NCBI RefSeq assembly: GCF_028389875.1
Contig: NC_084664.1
Location: 135,501,466-135,565,465, forward strand
Length of the DNA: 64,000 nt
Direction of reading: 5' to 3'
Source: Rhea pennata
Taxonomy: Eukaryota; Chordata; Aves; Rheiformes; Rheidae
Shown: positions 11,098 through 22,898 of the stretch, in pieces
How the letters are laid out: each line of letters opens with the position of its first letter
Numbering within the stretch: position 1 is the first letter of the stretch
Notes under the pieces: generated by a model
The model's input: only the letters and a program-made list of their open reading frames with translations
The model's database searches: none
Told to the model about the DNA's origin: nothing
Translations under genes and position numbers: made by a program

Positions 11098-12687
11098 AAT
11101 GAGACTCAACCAGCTACTGTATAATGGTGTGTATGTATGTTGTGTGGTAGCCCCGTCTGGCCCTCCCAGCCCTAAGGGAATGCAGAAGATATCTCAGAAG
11201 CCAGGAAAAAATTCCAGACTTTGTAATTCATTAGCTTATGAACTGCCCTCACAGTTATACGATGTAATAGAACAATTCTCTTACAAAGTTTTGTATTGAT
11301 TTGAACAGTTAAAAACGGGCGCAGACAGTATCTTCTATTACTCTCCTATGTGCAGGTCAAGACCAGGATTCGTTTATTACTTAATTGCACTTCCCATAAT
11401 CTTTTGATGATGCAAATCTTTTGATGAGGCAGGGATTTTTTGACTTTGTCCCTTGATTATGCAGTACACTTTCTATCCCTTGTAGTGCTTCCTTGGAGGT
11501 GGTGTTCAGGAGCAGGTTAAAGAAAAGGTTCTGTGCCTTTTTAACTGCAGCTAACTATTTTTCATGCTGTCACCCATACACTGTCCTGTGATGATGACAG
11601 CAAAACTGTTGTGTTAAAGAGTTCCTCCTGTGGTAATATCTCCTGTCACTTGAAACAGCTTAGATGGCCTCCAGTCACTGCACTTAAGGCTGTCAATTTA
11701 GTTGAGATTGCTGGGAGTGATTCAGGCTTTAATAGAATATATTGATGACTTACTAATTTCACTGTCTCTATGTTACATTTCTTCCTAACCTCCCATTCCT
11801 CTTGACCTGCCTCATTGGAAGGGTCCTGAAAGAACTCCAGGTGCAGAGAAAGTTGATGAGTTTGAAGCAAGTAATTTCTTCCTCCTCAGTTATTCCCCCC
11901 TCCCTTGTAGATATTTCTGGGGTGAAGGGAGCAGAGTGGTCTCATTTCAGAACTGGGAGCAGGAGTGCTGCATAGTTGCTGGTGAGACATAGATGTTGCT
12001 AACTTTGTCCAAAGGTGTTCTCTCCTGAGTGCTGCACTTAAAGCCTATGGACACACACACAAATGGAAGGAGACAGACCTGAGCACTCTTGACCATGCCC
12101 TGAAATGGCCAGACATGAGGCAGCTGTTGGTCTGGCTGTATAATAAGTGCAGGTTCAGCTCTGTGCTAAATCTTACTTAAAGACAGCCTTTGATATAGCA
12201 CTGTGCTAACTTGACAAGACAGCTTTTGGACTGAAACTGGTTTAGATCTGGCCAGTTCAGAGTGTGGGTTGGGGCTCTTGAGTCTGCTTTTGCCTAATCT
12301 GTGGACATACCTTTTTACTTCTGGGATCACAGATGACAGACATTAATATTTTATAAAGAATATAGATGCCATAGCCTCTCTGTTACAGAGAGCAGACTTT
12401 TTCTGTTTCTAAAGGAGGTTGTCTTGCAGTAAGAGAAAGCAAGCTATAAATCAGCATGTAGTCTGCTAAAGAGGAAAAAGTTGGGAGCATGCAATATTTG
12501 TCTAAATGTCTGGGGTACCTGCTGTTCCAAGGTCATTGGTCTATTGCTGTCCTTGTCTTGCTAAGCAGAGCTCTGTTGGGGAATTTCTTGATGAAATACT
12601 GAAGAAAATAACATACATTTGGAATGGACTTGATGATTTATCTGATGCTTATGAAGTTTTTTGGCTATCTCTACTAAGAAAGTAGTA

Positions 12688-12833
12688 TGGGGTTAGGTTT
12701 AGCTCAGTTGGTTGCAGCGTGGTGCTGCTAATACCTAGGTTGCAGGTTCAATCCCTGTACGGGCTACACTGAGGGTTGAACGAAATGATCTCCAGAGGCC
12801 CCTTCCAACCTTACCATTCTATGATTCTATGAT
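12688..12833 (+). mobile_element. tRNA-Ile-headed SINE with CR1-type 3' tail
   Basis: The 5' half (about 12688-12767) is clearly derived from tRNA-Ile. It has a perfect pol III A box (tagctcagttgg, 12700-12711), an anticodon-loop region that keeps 'ctaata' as in tRNA-Ile(AAT), a perfect B box (ggttcaatccc, 12745-12755) and a 3' acceptor part reading 'gtacgggct'. The 3' half (about 12768-12833) is CR1-like: 'atgatctccagagg', then 'ccttccaacctta', ending in an ATTCTATG-type repeat. Such a head-tail fusion is how CR1-mobilised bird SINEs are built; TguSINE1 of passerines is a tRNA-Ile example (established knowledge). The tail here appears to differ from the TguSINE1 tail as I remember it, so the family is left open. 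The tRNA part no longer folds cleanly and is not a functional tRNA gene. Insertion is in the gene's sense orientation. Confidence 0.88.
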
Positions 12834-15215
12834 CTTGTGCCAATTTTATCAGGATATAGTTCTTGTCTCTGCGCTACTAAAATGTACAGCTTGATTAGTA
12901 CAGATACTCATCAACAAGTCATGTAGCTTGCTATGTAAGCATTGTAGAAGGCCTTGTCTAAGTGCTGAATTCTTCTTGAGATGAGTAGAAGCTGCATGTG
13001 CTTTGTTGGAAATCAAACCACCTTTAGACCTCTTACGTACGTCTGCTTTAGACTTCATAGTTAGCTAGTCTCTCTGTGGCATCTGCTTGTTCTAGTGATC
13101 ATGAGGCTTTATGAAAGCCAGAATTCATTTCCTTGGAGGACCAGGATGTAGAAGGGAATTGAAAAGCTGGGGACATATTTTCTTCAAAAGATGACAGCCT
13201 TACTGTGGTGTTTCTCCATTTCTTAATGGAGCTGAGTGCTCAGTGGATAATGTTTTTGTTTGATATGCACATAGTGTCTTCAGTCTTTCATTGTTGTCTC
13301 ACCTTCAGGGCTTCCAGATTGAAGTGGGTATGATGAATGCAGTTTTATATTTCCAGTTGGGATGTGAAGCTCCTGGAAGAATGCCCTGAAGTCATTCAGT
13401 TTGATTTTTTGACAGGATGAAGATATGAAATATTTATGTGCACTAAATTTGGTCCTCTCCTAGGAAGGGAGGGCTTTTTTTGATGGTATGACATAAAGGA
13501 GGAATGAGAGGAAGTAGTCTTATGTTATGTCAAGATATATGTGGAAGTGATTAGGCAACTGTGCCTGCCTTATCTGTGTATAAATGATGAATATGTTAAC
13601 TTCAACTATTTTATTTTTTTCATGTGAAAACTTAAGACTGCTTAGCTGGTTCCAAGTCATGCCTTTGAATGCTCTTAAGTGATAAGTTCTGCACTGTATT
13701 ATTTTGAGGGTCAGTACTTGCATGTTTGTTTCAATCTGCTCTTGTGTTTTAATATTTTGCTGGTGAATATTTGTATGCTAATTGAACTGAATACAAAAAC
13801 ACAAAGCTATTGCCCTTGAGAGGAAGGGAAATGCTTTTTCCATGTTTTTTCCAACATCTCTTAATGACTTAAATATTTCTAGAGGATAACTCAAATATAA
13901 AACTATTAACACCTTCCTAGTGAAAATAAAAGAACTTTACATCATCCTTTGGATTTCATTAAGTTGGCTGTTTCAGATGAAAAGAAGCGAGATTCAAAGA
14001 GTGAGAGATGAGCAAGCTTTCTCCTGTATTTTCTTCTGTCTTCTCCCTCCTTTCCCCCGAATTTGCATTGTAACAGCAGAATGCCACTCCAGTGAAATTG
14101 AGGGGCTTGTGTGTGAACTCAGTGAGAAAAAGATTGCACACTGGGAAGTAACAGCAAAAAGAGTTTTTATCTGAGTTTAGTTGTTGCAAATACCGTGAAA
14201 GGTGAGCACAGCTGATGCTTGAGAAGCATGGATGTGTTTAGAGGTTAGGGTTGCCTGTGTTCAAATAATCGGTAGAAGAGGATAGAAGCTGTTGTATGGT
14301 TGTATTTTGTTACTGATCTATAATACTTAAGTGATGTTTTACATGGTTATCTCAGGATTTAAAGTTTCTAGAAACTGTTTTCTAAGAATAATTTTAGAGG
14401 GCTAAAGAGAAATGCTGTCAAGATAAAGAACTGGAAAATACTTCTTTGCATGGAGTTGACCTTCAGGCCCAGCATTTCTGAGTGTAAGCTCACTGCTTTC
14501 TTCAGACTCCAACAGTCCATCATTCTTTACTCAGAGGTAGTCCCTTTTACCCTGCCACTGCTGTTTACTTTTCACAAGTTCTTAAAGAGCTGACTATGCT
14601 CTTAAGTTGTTTTGACCCACAGATTGAGTATGAACTAGAAGAGTTCACAGAAATTCACAGGTTCTCTATGAAGACTAGAATTTCTGTGATCAAGAGGAGA
14701 TGTGATCCTCCTTTTATTTATTTTTTCACAAGGAACGGTCGTACTTGTATATGCTCCTGAAATTGTATTATGGAAACTGAAGCTTTTGGGATTGAACATG
14801 GTGGCTCTTGTTTGTGTGAGGATCTCAACTTGTAGAAAGTGCTTCCTTGCTATGTGCTGTAAGGAAACTATCCTGAATTTTTCTGAAAGGGAGTCTGTAG
14901 AGAATGTTCCTTCTGAATGTTAGCAGACAACAAGGATCTATGTGGTGTAAATGTGTGGTTGCTTTAAGATACAATGACAGAGATAGTAGCTGTAAAGAGA
15001 GAAGAAAAAAATCTATAAAGCAGTTGAAAATTTATTTTAAATAAAAGATTATTTCTTTCTCTTAGCCCTGACAAAACTCTTGTGAATAACAGCACTGGGA
15101 GAGTAGACAGTTTGTCCTGCTATTGCTACTAGGGATGAAGAGTTTTTTTTTTATTATTATTTATTGCATTATGATTTCTTCTTGGTGCGATTTCACACCA
15201 GATACACTACCTTTT

Positions 15216-15266
15216 CTTTTCTTTCTTTCTCCTCCCCCCACCCCCTCCCTCCCGCTTTCTTTTTTA
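15216..15266. repeat. Pyrimidine-rich low-complexity tract
   Basis: A C/T-only to C/T-rich stretch on the + strand within intron 1. It has no acceptor-exon signature that matches GAREM1. Confidence 0.6.
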
Positions 15267-16314
15267 AGGTATTCAGGTGTCCTCTTTATCTCCCATTTCA
15301 AAACTTTTCACTGGGATGTCCGTCTGCTCCATTCCCTTTCAGTGGACTATTGTTCCTTACAGCACATTATTGCGGGGCTTAGTCTAGTTCTAAATGTCTT
15401 GAAACCAAACACCCTCATAGCTTATCAAAGAACATTATACTAAATGGAACAACTTGGCCATGTACATAATGAAAATTTCATGTTGCGTCATTCTACAAAT
15501 GTGGGTTATCTGTGAAGCCGAACAATACTTTGAAACTACAAAGAATCTTATTCTTCTAAGGTCTGAGGGCTGATATCCAGGCTTTAATTGTTGTGAATGA
15601 TCTTCTTTCAAGCAGCTATTGCCAAGTGTCTCAGTAGTCCCTTATTGATACAAGGAAATAAGAATCTTGGAGGGGGAGGAGTAAAACTTTCAAACAGACT
15701 GAAAAAGGGAATTAATATATGCTTAGAGTCTGAGCAGCTGCCGTGATCTGAATTATTCCTCTAGGTATGGCAGTCTACTGTGTACTCTGTTGGTAGATGG
15801 CAGTTCTCCCATATACTGCACTGATAGACAAAAGTCTCTTGATCGGAAGGCAGAAAGTACCCCTGCGATATGCTTTGTCTTGTGGCTTGATTTGTTTCTT
15901 AAGCAGCTTTAAAACTCCACCTTTTTGTACTGTATGTTCTACCATTGAAGTATAATCTCAAATTAATCTCCTTGTCTTTTCTTTGCCTTTTTCCTTTCTT
16001 TTCTTTGTGGTCTGTTGATTCCATCAAAGCAATTGAATGAAAAAACAATTGACAGGTTGCCACGAACCACTGTTCCTGTTCTATATGTGTAGGTTTTTTT
16101 TCCCTTCCTCCCTTGCTGGCAGAGTTGTGCTCCAGAAACATTTTAGTGAAAAAGCTTTTAATTCATTTAAAGTCTGCAGCTCCCCAGTGGTGCCTGTGAA
16201 GATGATAGGGCCTTCCAGGAGGTGTAGTCCAGCAACTTGGCAAAACCTATTCTCAAAAGTAGCACAGGCTTCCAAATGAGGCAAATAGCATTTCAGTAGC
16301 ATATCCACTTAAAA

Positions 16315-16361
16315 GCTTTTCTTTTCTTTTTTCTTTTTCTTTTTTTTAAAGAAAAAAAAAC
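16315..16361. repeat. CT-rich tract followed by A run
   Basis: Repeated C-T(4-8) units end in a T run that abuts a poly-A run (TTTAAAG junction). A hairpin-capable low-complexity element in intron 1. Confidence 0.7.
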
Positions 16362-19300
16362 ACTATTTGGGCTGCTCTTGTGTTTGTCAGTGATTTTATA
16401 TATGATAGAGTGTACTGTATATTCCTTAAACAGTATTCCATTTGCACTGCACTGGACCCTTGGTAGCACTGTAGGGCTGCTAAGATGCAAAATAGTTGCC
16501 ACCTTCTTGTTTGTTACACACTTAAATGCTCAGATCCCTCGCTACCACAAGGGGTAAAACTTCTAGTTCTTGGTTTAAATTTCAACATTTTTTACCCTAC
16601 TAGGCAAAGTCTTTGTGTACATACCTGAACAAACTCTCCCTAGACAGTGCTACAGTCCAGGGGTTGGATAGCAAAACACTATTAGTGTTTTCTTAAGTAA
16701 AATTAAAGTGGTGTAGTTTTCAGTACATGGGTAAAGTCCTTGAGTAAGCTTAGTGGCTTAGCTTTTTGGTTTGTTTAATTCAAATTACTTGTAGCTTTCA
16801 GATAAGGCACAAGATATACATAAAATCAAAGGCTCTAAGGTGTCCTAAACAGCATAACCCTTAATCTTAAAACAATCTGATGTAACAAATCACATGCTGT
16901 TGTTACAAAATACAGTAGTAAGGAATGGTACAAGACTAGCATAAGGAAAAAAAAAGGTTTTGTTTTTTATGCTTTGTCTGTGAATGCCTTTCTGGGACTA
17001 GGTGTTCCTGGCTTCAGTGATTATGTGGATTGGCACTCCCAGTAACAGTCCAGTTAAGGCAACTCAAGGGAGTATGCCAAGAATAAATGCTGGAGGATAT
17101 TGGACAACATGGTCTGATGCTCCAGGATTCAGTGTGAGAAGAGCTACACTGTGTTCCAGTCATTCCAGCGGTGGTTTGTCAGCAGTAAAGGGCATGGGTG
17201 TTGCTATGTTTCCTTTTGGCATTAGGAGTAACAAGTTGGTTGGATTAGGGAAGCTTAAGTCTCTCCCCTATAGGAAAATATTCATCATCTTAATGTGTGT
17301 TGTATATGACTCAAAACCAACCTTCATAAAGCCCAGTGAGGCAATATTTCAAGCCTGAAATTTTTGCTTTTAATAGTGCTACCCTTTGGAACAAATTTTA
17401 TGTAGCATCTATGATCTGTATTTTTCATACCATTTATAGCATGAAGAGCTTGTGTAACTAACTGTTGTACTTTACCTGCAAGCCAAATCTGCTCATTTGA
17501 ACAGTAGATTTAGCCTAAAGACTTGGCACGGCAGTATAAAATTGAGATGTGTAAGTAGGCTGTAGAGTGCCTCTTTGAGGATTAGGGCCGTGTCTACTTT
17601 GTAGACTTTGTGGTGATGTGCGTGTCAGCATGAAACTACTAGTGTCACGGCTCTGTCAGAGCCACTGCTCACTTAGCTGAGGCATTACATCAGTAAGATG
17701 AGCTGCACCCTCTTGATATCTCTTGTGCTGTTGTGGTGTGTTACCCTGTGGGACTCTGTGCTGTGCAGTATGGCATGGAAGCATTTTCCCAGGTGATGGG
17801 GATGGTTTGGAGTCCAGCCTCCTCATCCCATAGTCTGCTTTGGTTTTCAGTCTGTGCAAGAGAGTAATCAGAAACTTGGGCCTTTGGAAACAGATTAGTG
17901 GAGTGTCAGCCGGGGGGTGAGGGGGAGAGGAGGTACCTCCATATAGTTCTTACAAGACACAAAACCCACAGATATCACAGTGGCTGATTGTAAGTAGGAG
18001 AAATGAGACTAGAGATGTTAGGGAGGTTGCAGAAACTGCTGAATTCTATAGGCATTCACACACTAAGTCTCAAGCATAGTGAGAGATGCTTCTGACACTG
18101 GGAAACACTCGCTGAGTGTCTGGATCAAACTCTGGTGCATATCTGAAATAATCATCAGCAGTTGCTGGTGCTCTGAAGTAGGAAGATTTGTGGAGCTCTG
18201 TGCCATGCTTGCTTCAGGATAGGCACACTCAAACAAGAGCTCTTGCTCTTTCAGTGAAGGAGTGGATGCTGATCTTACCCTGAAAATTAGCAAACCTTGT
18301 GAAGTTGAGGAGGGTGATGCACAAATTTGTGTGAAGAATTGTAATGTGGCAGAATATATTAAAAAAAAAAATCTGATATTCTTACCACTCCAGACCTTTT
18401 GGTGGGAAAAGGCATGTGCTGATTTTTGTTCTGGTTTTGCTTCCACTCCTCTCTTTCCTCCCCCACTTCGAAACCTTGCTTCTGAGTATGTAATCAAAAG
18501 CAGTAGATAGTCTTGGTCCAGCAAGACTGATAGGGAACTTGCCCTGATGTTATTTATCACAGGGTCACTTGGAGGTTCCTCAAGGTGTGTATCTTCAGGA
18601 AATACAAGATTGTTCAATAAGTGCTTTTTTTGTTGTTTGTTTGCTTTTTCTTTCTCGTTTTTATAATTGCCGTCAGTTGCGATTGCCAAGAATGTGGTCT
18701 TGTGTACGTTTCCTTGGCCTGCGAGGACGGCACTGGGCTCCTAAGCAGAAGCAAGGATGAAGACTTAACTACCGTCTCAGAGGCTGGAAAATGCCTGAAC
18801 ATTCACTTGATAGATTAAGTTGATACTGGAATTGCCTCATGCCAGGGCTGAATCTTAGTGACTCAAATATAAACATTATGTAAAACACAACATGCTACAA
18901 TAATATTTGTGAAAGAAGCAGGAGAAAGCTTACTGCCAAAGTGGCAGCAGCAAGGAAGTTTGACAGTTTCTTTTTATGGTCAAAAGCTGGGGGAGTGGGA
19001 GGAAAAGCTAAGCAAGCGAGCAGAAGTCCTCTCTGACAAGGCAGTGTGTGTCATGCACTGCTCTGCTTTGTGTCTGGGTGAGTTCATGACAAAACTTGTA
19101 CCTGCTGGGGGTGAGGAAGTAAACTTAGTAAGCAGCAGCTGTTCAGAGAAGGACCGGGGTGCTGTGGGTCTGCGGGGAGGAGGGGAGCTCACTAGGTGAA
19201 GGCAGGCCGCCTGAGTTGGGGTGTTGTGTGACAGCTACGTTGTTCAAAGCCGAAGTGTAGGGTACAGGTAGTGGTTCCACACTGTGCTGTTAAGACAACT

Positions 19301-22300
19301 GAAGTATTTCAAGATATGGGCTGATTGGGCAGGATCTGGAGAGTAGCAACTCCAGGGTATTCTCTTACAGGATCTTTTCTCTGTTCCCGATGTTGTTTGT
19401 GTTCATCTGAAAAGCACTGAGAGGATTCTAGATAACTTTCTGTTGTGTAAAAAAGAAGCTGCAAGTAAAGAAGAATAAACTGTTCTCTCTGTTTGCAGGA
19501 TAGAGCAGAGAAGGGGCTTTGGCTACAGCGAGATTTAGGTTAAACAGGAGAAACCTGCGCTTAGACAGTCTAAGCTTTGAAATGCCGACTCTGTTCCCTG
19601 GGCGGAGAGGACAGCATGCTATGTCACCCTGGGGTGATACTTTAAGTATATACGCATGCAAAACTTGCTGCTCTAGTACGATTATTAAGGCAGCATAGCA
19701 GCAGCTGTGACATGAAGTGCCTCTCTCACAAGTGCTGTATAGGATCTGTGTGTTGCAGCCAGGCAGGGTCGTGTCGAGTTTGTGTGTGCACCTCTGGGTG
19801 GTTCTGCTTTCCCTTTTCTCTTTTACCTCTGCCACGGGGGGTGCGCAACCTTGAGAATGGCACTCCCAAACAGATCCAAAAATGTGTTCTCCTACACTTT
19901 TTTGTTTTGTTTTTCATTTAGGTTGCTGTTTGAACAGCAACCTATTATAATAGGTGCCTCTCAAGGATGCATCACTGGTGTGCAGAAAGTCGTGTAATAT
20001 TTAAAAGGTCATCTGCCAGACAGTAAGTAGATGAGAAAGTTTTCTGCAGTTTTCCGGGGATTTTTCCTTCTTTTAAACAGAGAAGGACTGACCTATTCCA
20101 TAACCACTGCACAACAGTTCTTTTCCTTTAGGGCAATTTAAGAACCTTTTTTTCGGGTCTGTAGCAGGGTGGAGCTGGCTTCTCTGAATAATAAGCACAG
20201 TAAATTAAACAGCTCTATCCCACTAAAAGCAAGCGCTGAGTTTTCTTGGTACTTTCTGGCACTTGACCATTTGGGAAAGAAAAAGGGAAGATGGCAAGTA
20301 GAGAGGAGAAAGGGAACTTTTTATCTGCAAGCAAAAACAAAAAAAGCACATGTACACAAAACTTTATTTCTTGTCCAAAGTTGCTGTTGCCTCCCTCAGT
20401 GGGTTCTTCCAGGACGTGCCTGACTCTAAGGATCCATTAGCTCTCTGCTCTCTATCATCCTTTAGTGCTTCCCCCACTGTACAGTCCAATGCTTGTGGGC
20501 TTCCATTAGGTGTTGCAAGATATCTGCAGTCGGTTCCGAGGCAGTCCTAATGTTAAAATATCCAGGATTGCCTAGCAGGAGCAGGATTGAGGGATGCAAG
20601 GAGCTGCCCCAGCTTTTCTGTTAGCCTTTCTACCTTTTGGATAGGACAAGTCCACAGATCCTTCTCAGATATCAAAAGACACAAATACTTTCTATGCCTC
20701 TTCTTTCCACCACATACTCTTCCTTTCCAACAACTTAGAAGAAATCAGGAATAGGAGATCAGCCTTGTTTCCCGGACCAGACAGCACCATGAGTTGCTTG
20801 GTTGGGAGTGTACCAGGAACAATAGCTGTGTACATGCTACTGGGGTGAGAAAGCAGGCAGGGAAATATTTCAGACGTTTCTGGGGTCTTGGAGGTTTCTG
20901 GTCTCGGGGACCGGAACTTGGAACTGCAATTAGAGGCTGTTGGGAGCAGGCAGGGGTTCAGGATTTTGCTGCTGGGTCATGATTTATATCAGTGCAGCTA
21001 ACATGGAATCTCCTAAGTCAGGTACTGGCACGCTACTTCCTATGTTCACGTGCTATTTGATTTAACTTCAGTAACCACAGGCAGGAATTTTGTTGTCAGG
21101 ACTCAAAAAATCAATTGGTAGGCTTTACAAGAAATGCTTTCTTTTGCTGACCAGCATGAGATACTTACTTGACTTATGGAAAGTGAATGAAGCTGCTGTG
21201 CATTTGTTAGAATAATAATCTTTGTTTGTTACATGATGTGACCAGTTAAAAATACAATTTTATACATGTAAAGCAGTGTATATCCATGTTGAAAAATCAG
21301 TTTCTGAAACATTAAATCATTTTTACTTCTTTCTTAACAGTTCTGTTCAGGCATCTATTCATTAAAAGGTCAAGATGACCTCTTTTTCTCTTTGAAGAGG
21401 GCTATACGCACACTTACATTGAATGATACTTAAGATCTTATCTGAGATACATTTAAGTAACTTTGTTATGGTCAGACGTTTTTCTTTCTTGGCTCCTAAA
21501 CATGAAGCTATATTATATTTATACTAGGAAAATAGAACAAGCATCTGTATGTATGTGAATCAGAGAGATGATAGGGTTACATACGAAAATATTAAATGTG
21601 ACTAGTTATACATGCACATTATTGCAGTCTTCCAACTCAGGATGTGGCTGTAGACAAATGTCAAAGCTGCAAACACCACTACAGCTGAAAGTAGGGCAGT
21701 CCAGAGGAAAAGATCTTTTTTTGTTGTTGTGTTCTGTGTGTTATATTGACAGAAACACAAAGGATGTTTGACAATATGTGACAAAATATCTTAAGATTGA
21801 ATGGCCTGCAGGCAAGGATAAATGTCCCCTCAAGGGAGAAAATGAGGCATGATGAGGATTTTTCCATTGTCAGTTTTATATGTAGCTTGCCAAAAGCTCT
21901 TTACAGGAGGTAGGATTTTTCATTTTTGTACATTCTTAAGATGATAAAAAATATCAAAAGAATATATTATTCATTTAGCCCTTATCTTTTATTATAAACA
22001 AAGTCTTTTTTTTAAACCCTACAGTTTAACTGCAGATTTTTCTAGAAACAATAAAAAGGATTAGTGCTTAGGATTAGGACTGTTGTTGATCAGAAGAGAA
22101 CTACATGTACTCCTTAGTGTTGTGCAGCTTTGATTGCATTTCTCTTGTTCGTATTCCTGTATTGCTCGGATACACATTCAAAAATAGATGTTCAAGGGTA
22201 GTTTGGCACCTGCCTGTTTTCGCTACATTCAGGTACAGTGAGTGTATGCAGTCAGTTTGTGTTTGAAGAGTTGTTCCCCTGATATTAGTGACATTTGAGT

Positions 22301-22339
22301 CTTTCCAGGTTGAGCCGAAGGGGTAGGATTGGTGTATTT

Positions 22340-22475
22340 GCAATGCAAAGGACACAGCAGTGCCGTGGCCGCCAAGCGGGGTGATGTGTGTGAAGGATCA
22401 ATTAGTGCGTGCACGGGCTCTGACGGCATTGTGCGAGCGGCCAGGCTACTTGGAGAGCGGCCAGGTGGCAACCCT
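22340..22475. promoter_or_regulatory. CpG-rich patch with duplicated GAGCGGCCAGG and CTCF-like match
   Basis: An isolated cluster of about ten CpGs in AT-rich intron 1. The 11-mer gagcggccagg occurs at 22435-22445 and 22455-22465, 20 bases apart. The second copy runs into 'tggca', so cggccaggtggca (22458-22470) fits the CTCF core CCRSYAGRKGGCR with one mismatch by my reading. A candidate insulator or enhancer; occupancy is not inferable from sequence. Confidence 0.3.
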
Positions 22476-22851
22476 GCTTCAGAGCATAGCTGAACTTTTG
22501 CTTGCTTCCAGCTGTTTTTATTCCATTCCTACCCAGACTGCAAAAAGCAGAGGCGAATTAAAGTGGAATGATGAGTTCTTTTGAAGCCAAAGAAAGCTAT
22601 GCTTGAGCAGCTCCTGCACTTTGGCTACTTTATTTTTAATTGGGAGTTTGTCCAAGATGCCCCAAGTTCAAACAGGGATCACTGCTGTGCAACACAAAGC
22701 AGCATAGTGTCTCTTTAGGACTTGGGATGTATAATGAGAGTACTGAGCATGCTTACTTGGGTACTATTTTAAAATACCATGTAATTATAAATAACTGACA
22801 ATAGACAGCTCCCCCGCTCCCATACTGTGCCCAGGAAAAGTTTGAATGAAT

Positions 22852-22898
22852 AGGCTTTTTTGTTTGTTTGTTTGTGGTTTTTTTTTTGTTTGTTTGTC
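22852..22898. repeat. (TTTG)n / poly-T low-complexity stretch
   Basis: Two blocks of TTTG units separated by a T run, in intron 1. Confidence 0.85.

Noticed and set aside
12700..12767. A functional tRNA-Ile gene
   Set aside because: The boxes are intact, but the acceptor and anticodon stems are disrupted and the sequence runs directly into a CR1 tail, so it is a SINE head.
18063..18689. 208-codon minus-strand open frame in intron 1
   Set aside because: The longest frame outside the CpG island, but its product matches no family I know, is serine/leucine-rich with a poly-K/F-derived patch, and has no promoter or splice context. Best treated as chance unless conserved.
20775..20805. Possible REST/RE1 site around 'cagacagcacc'
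   Set aside because: The left half fits, but the right half-site (GGACAG-type) is absent.
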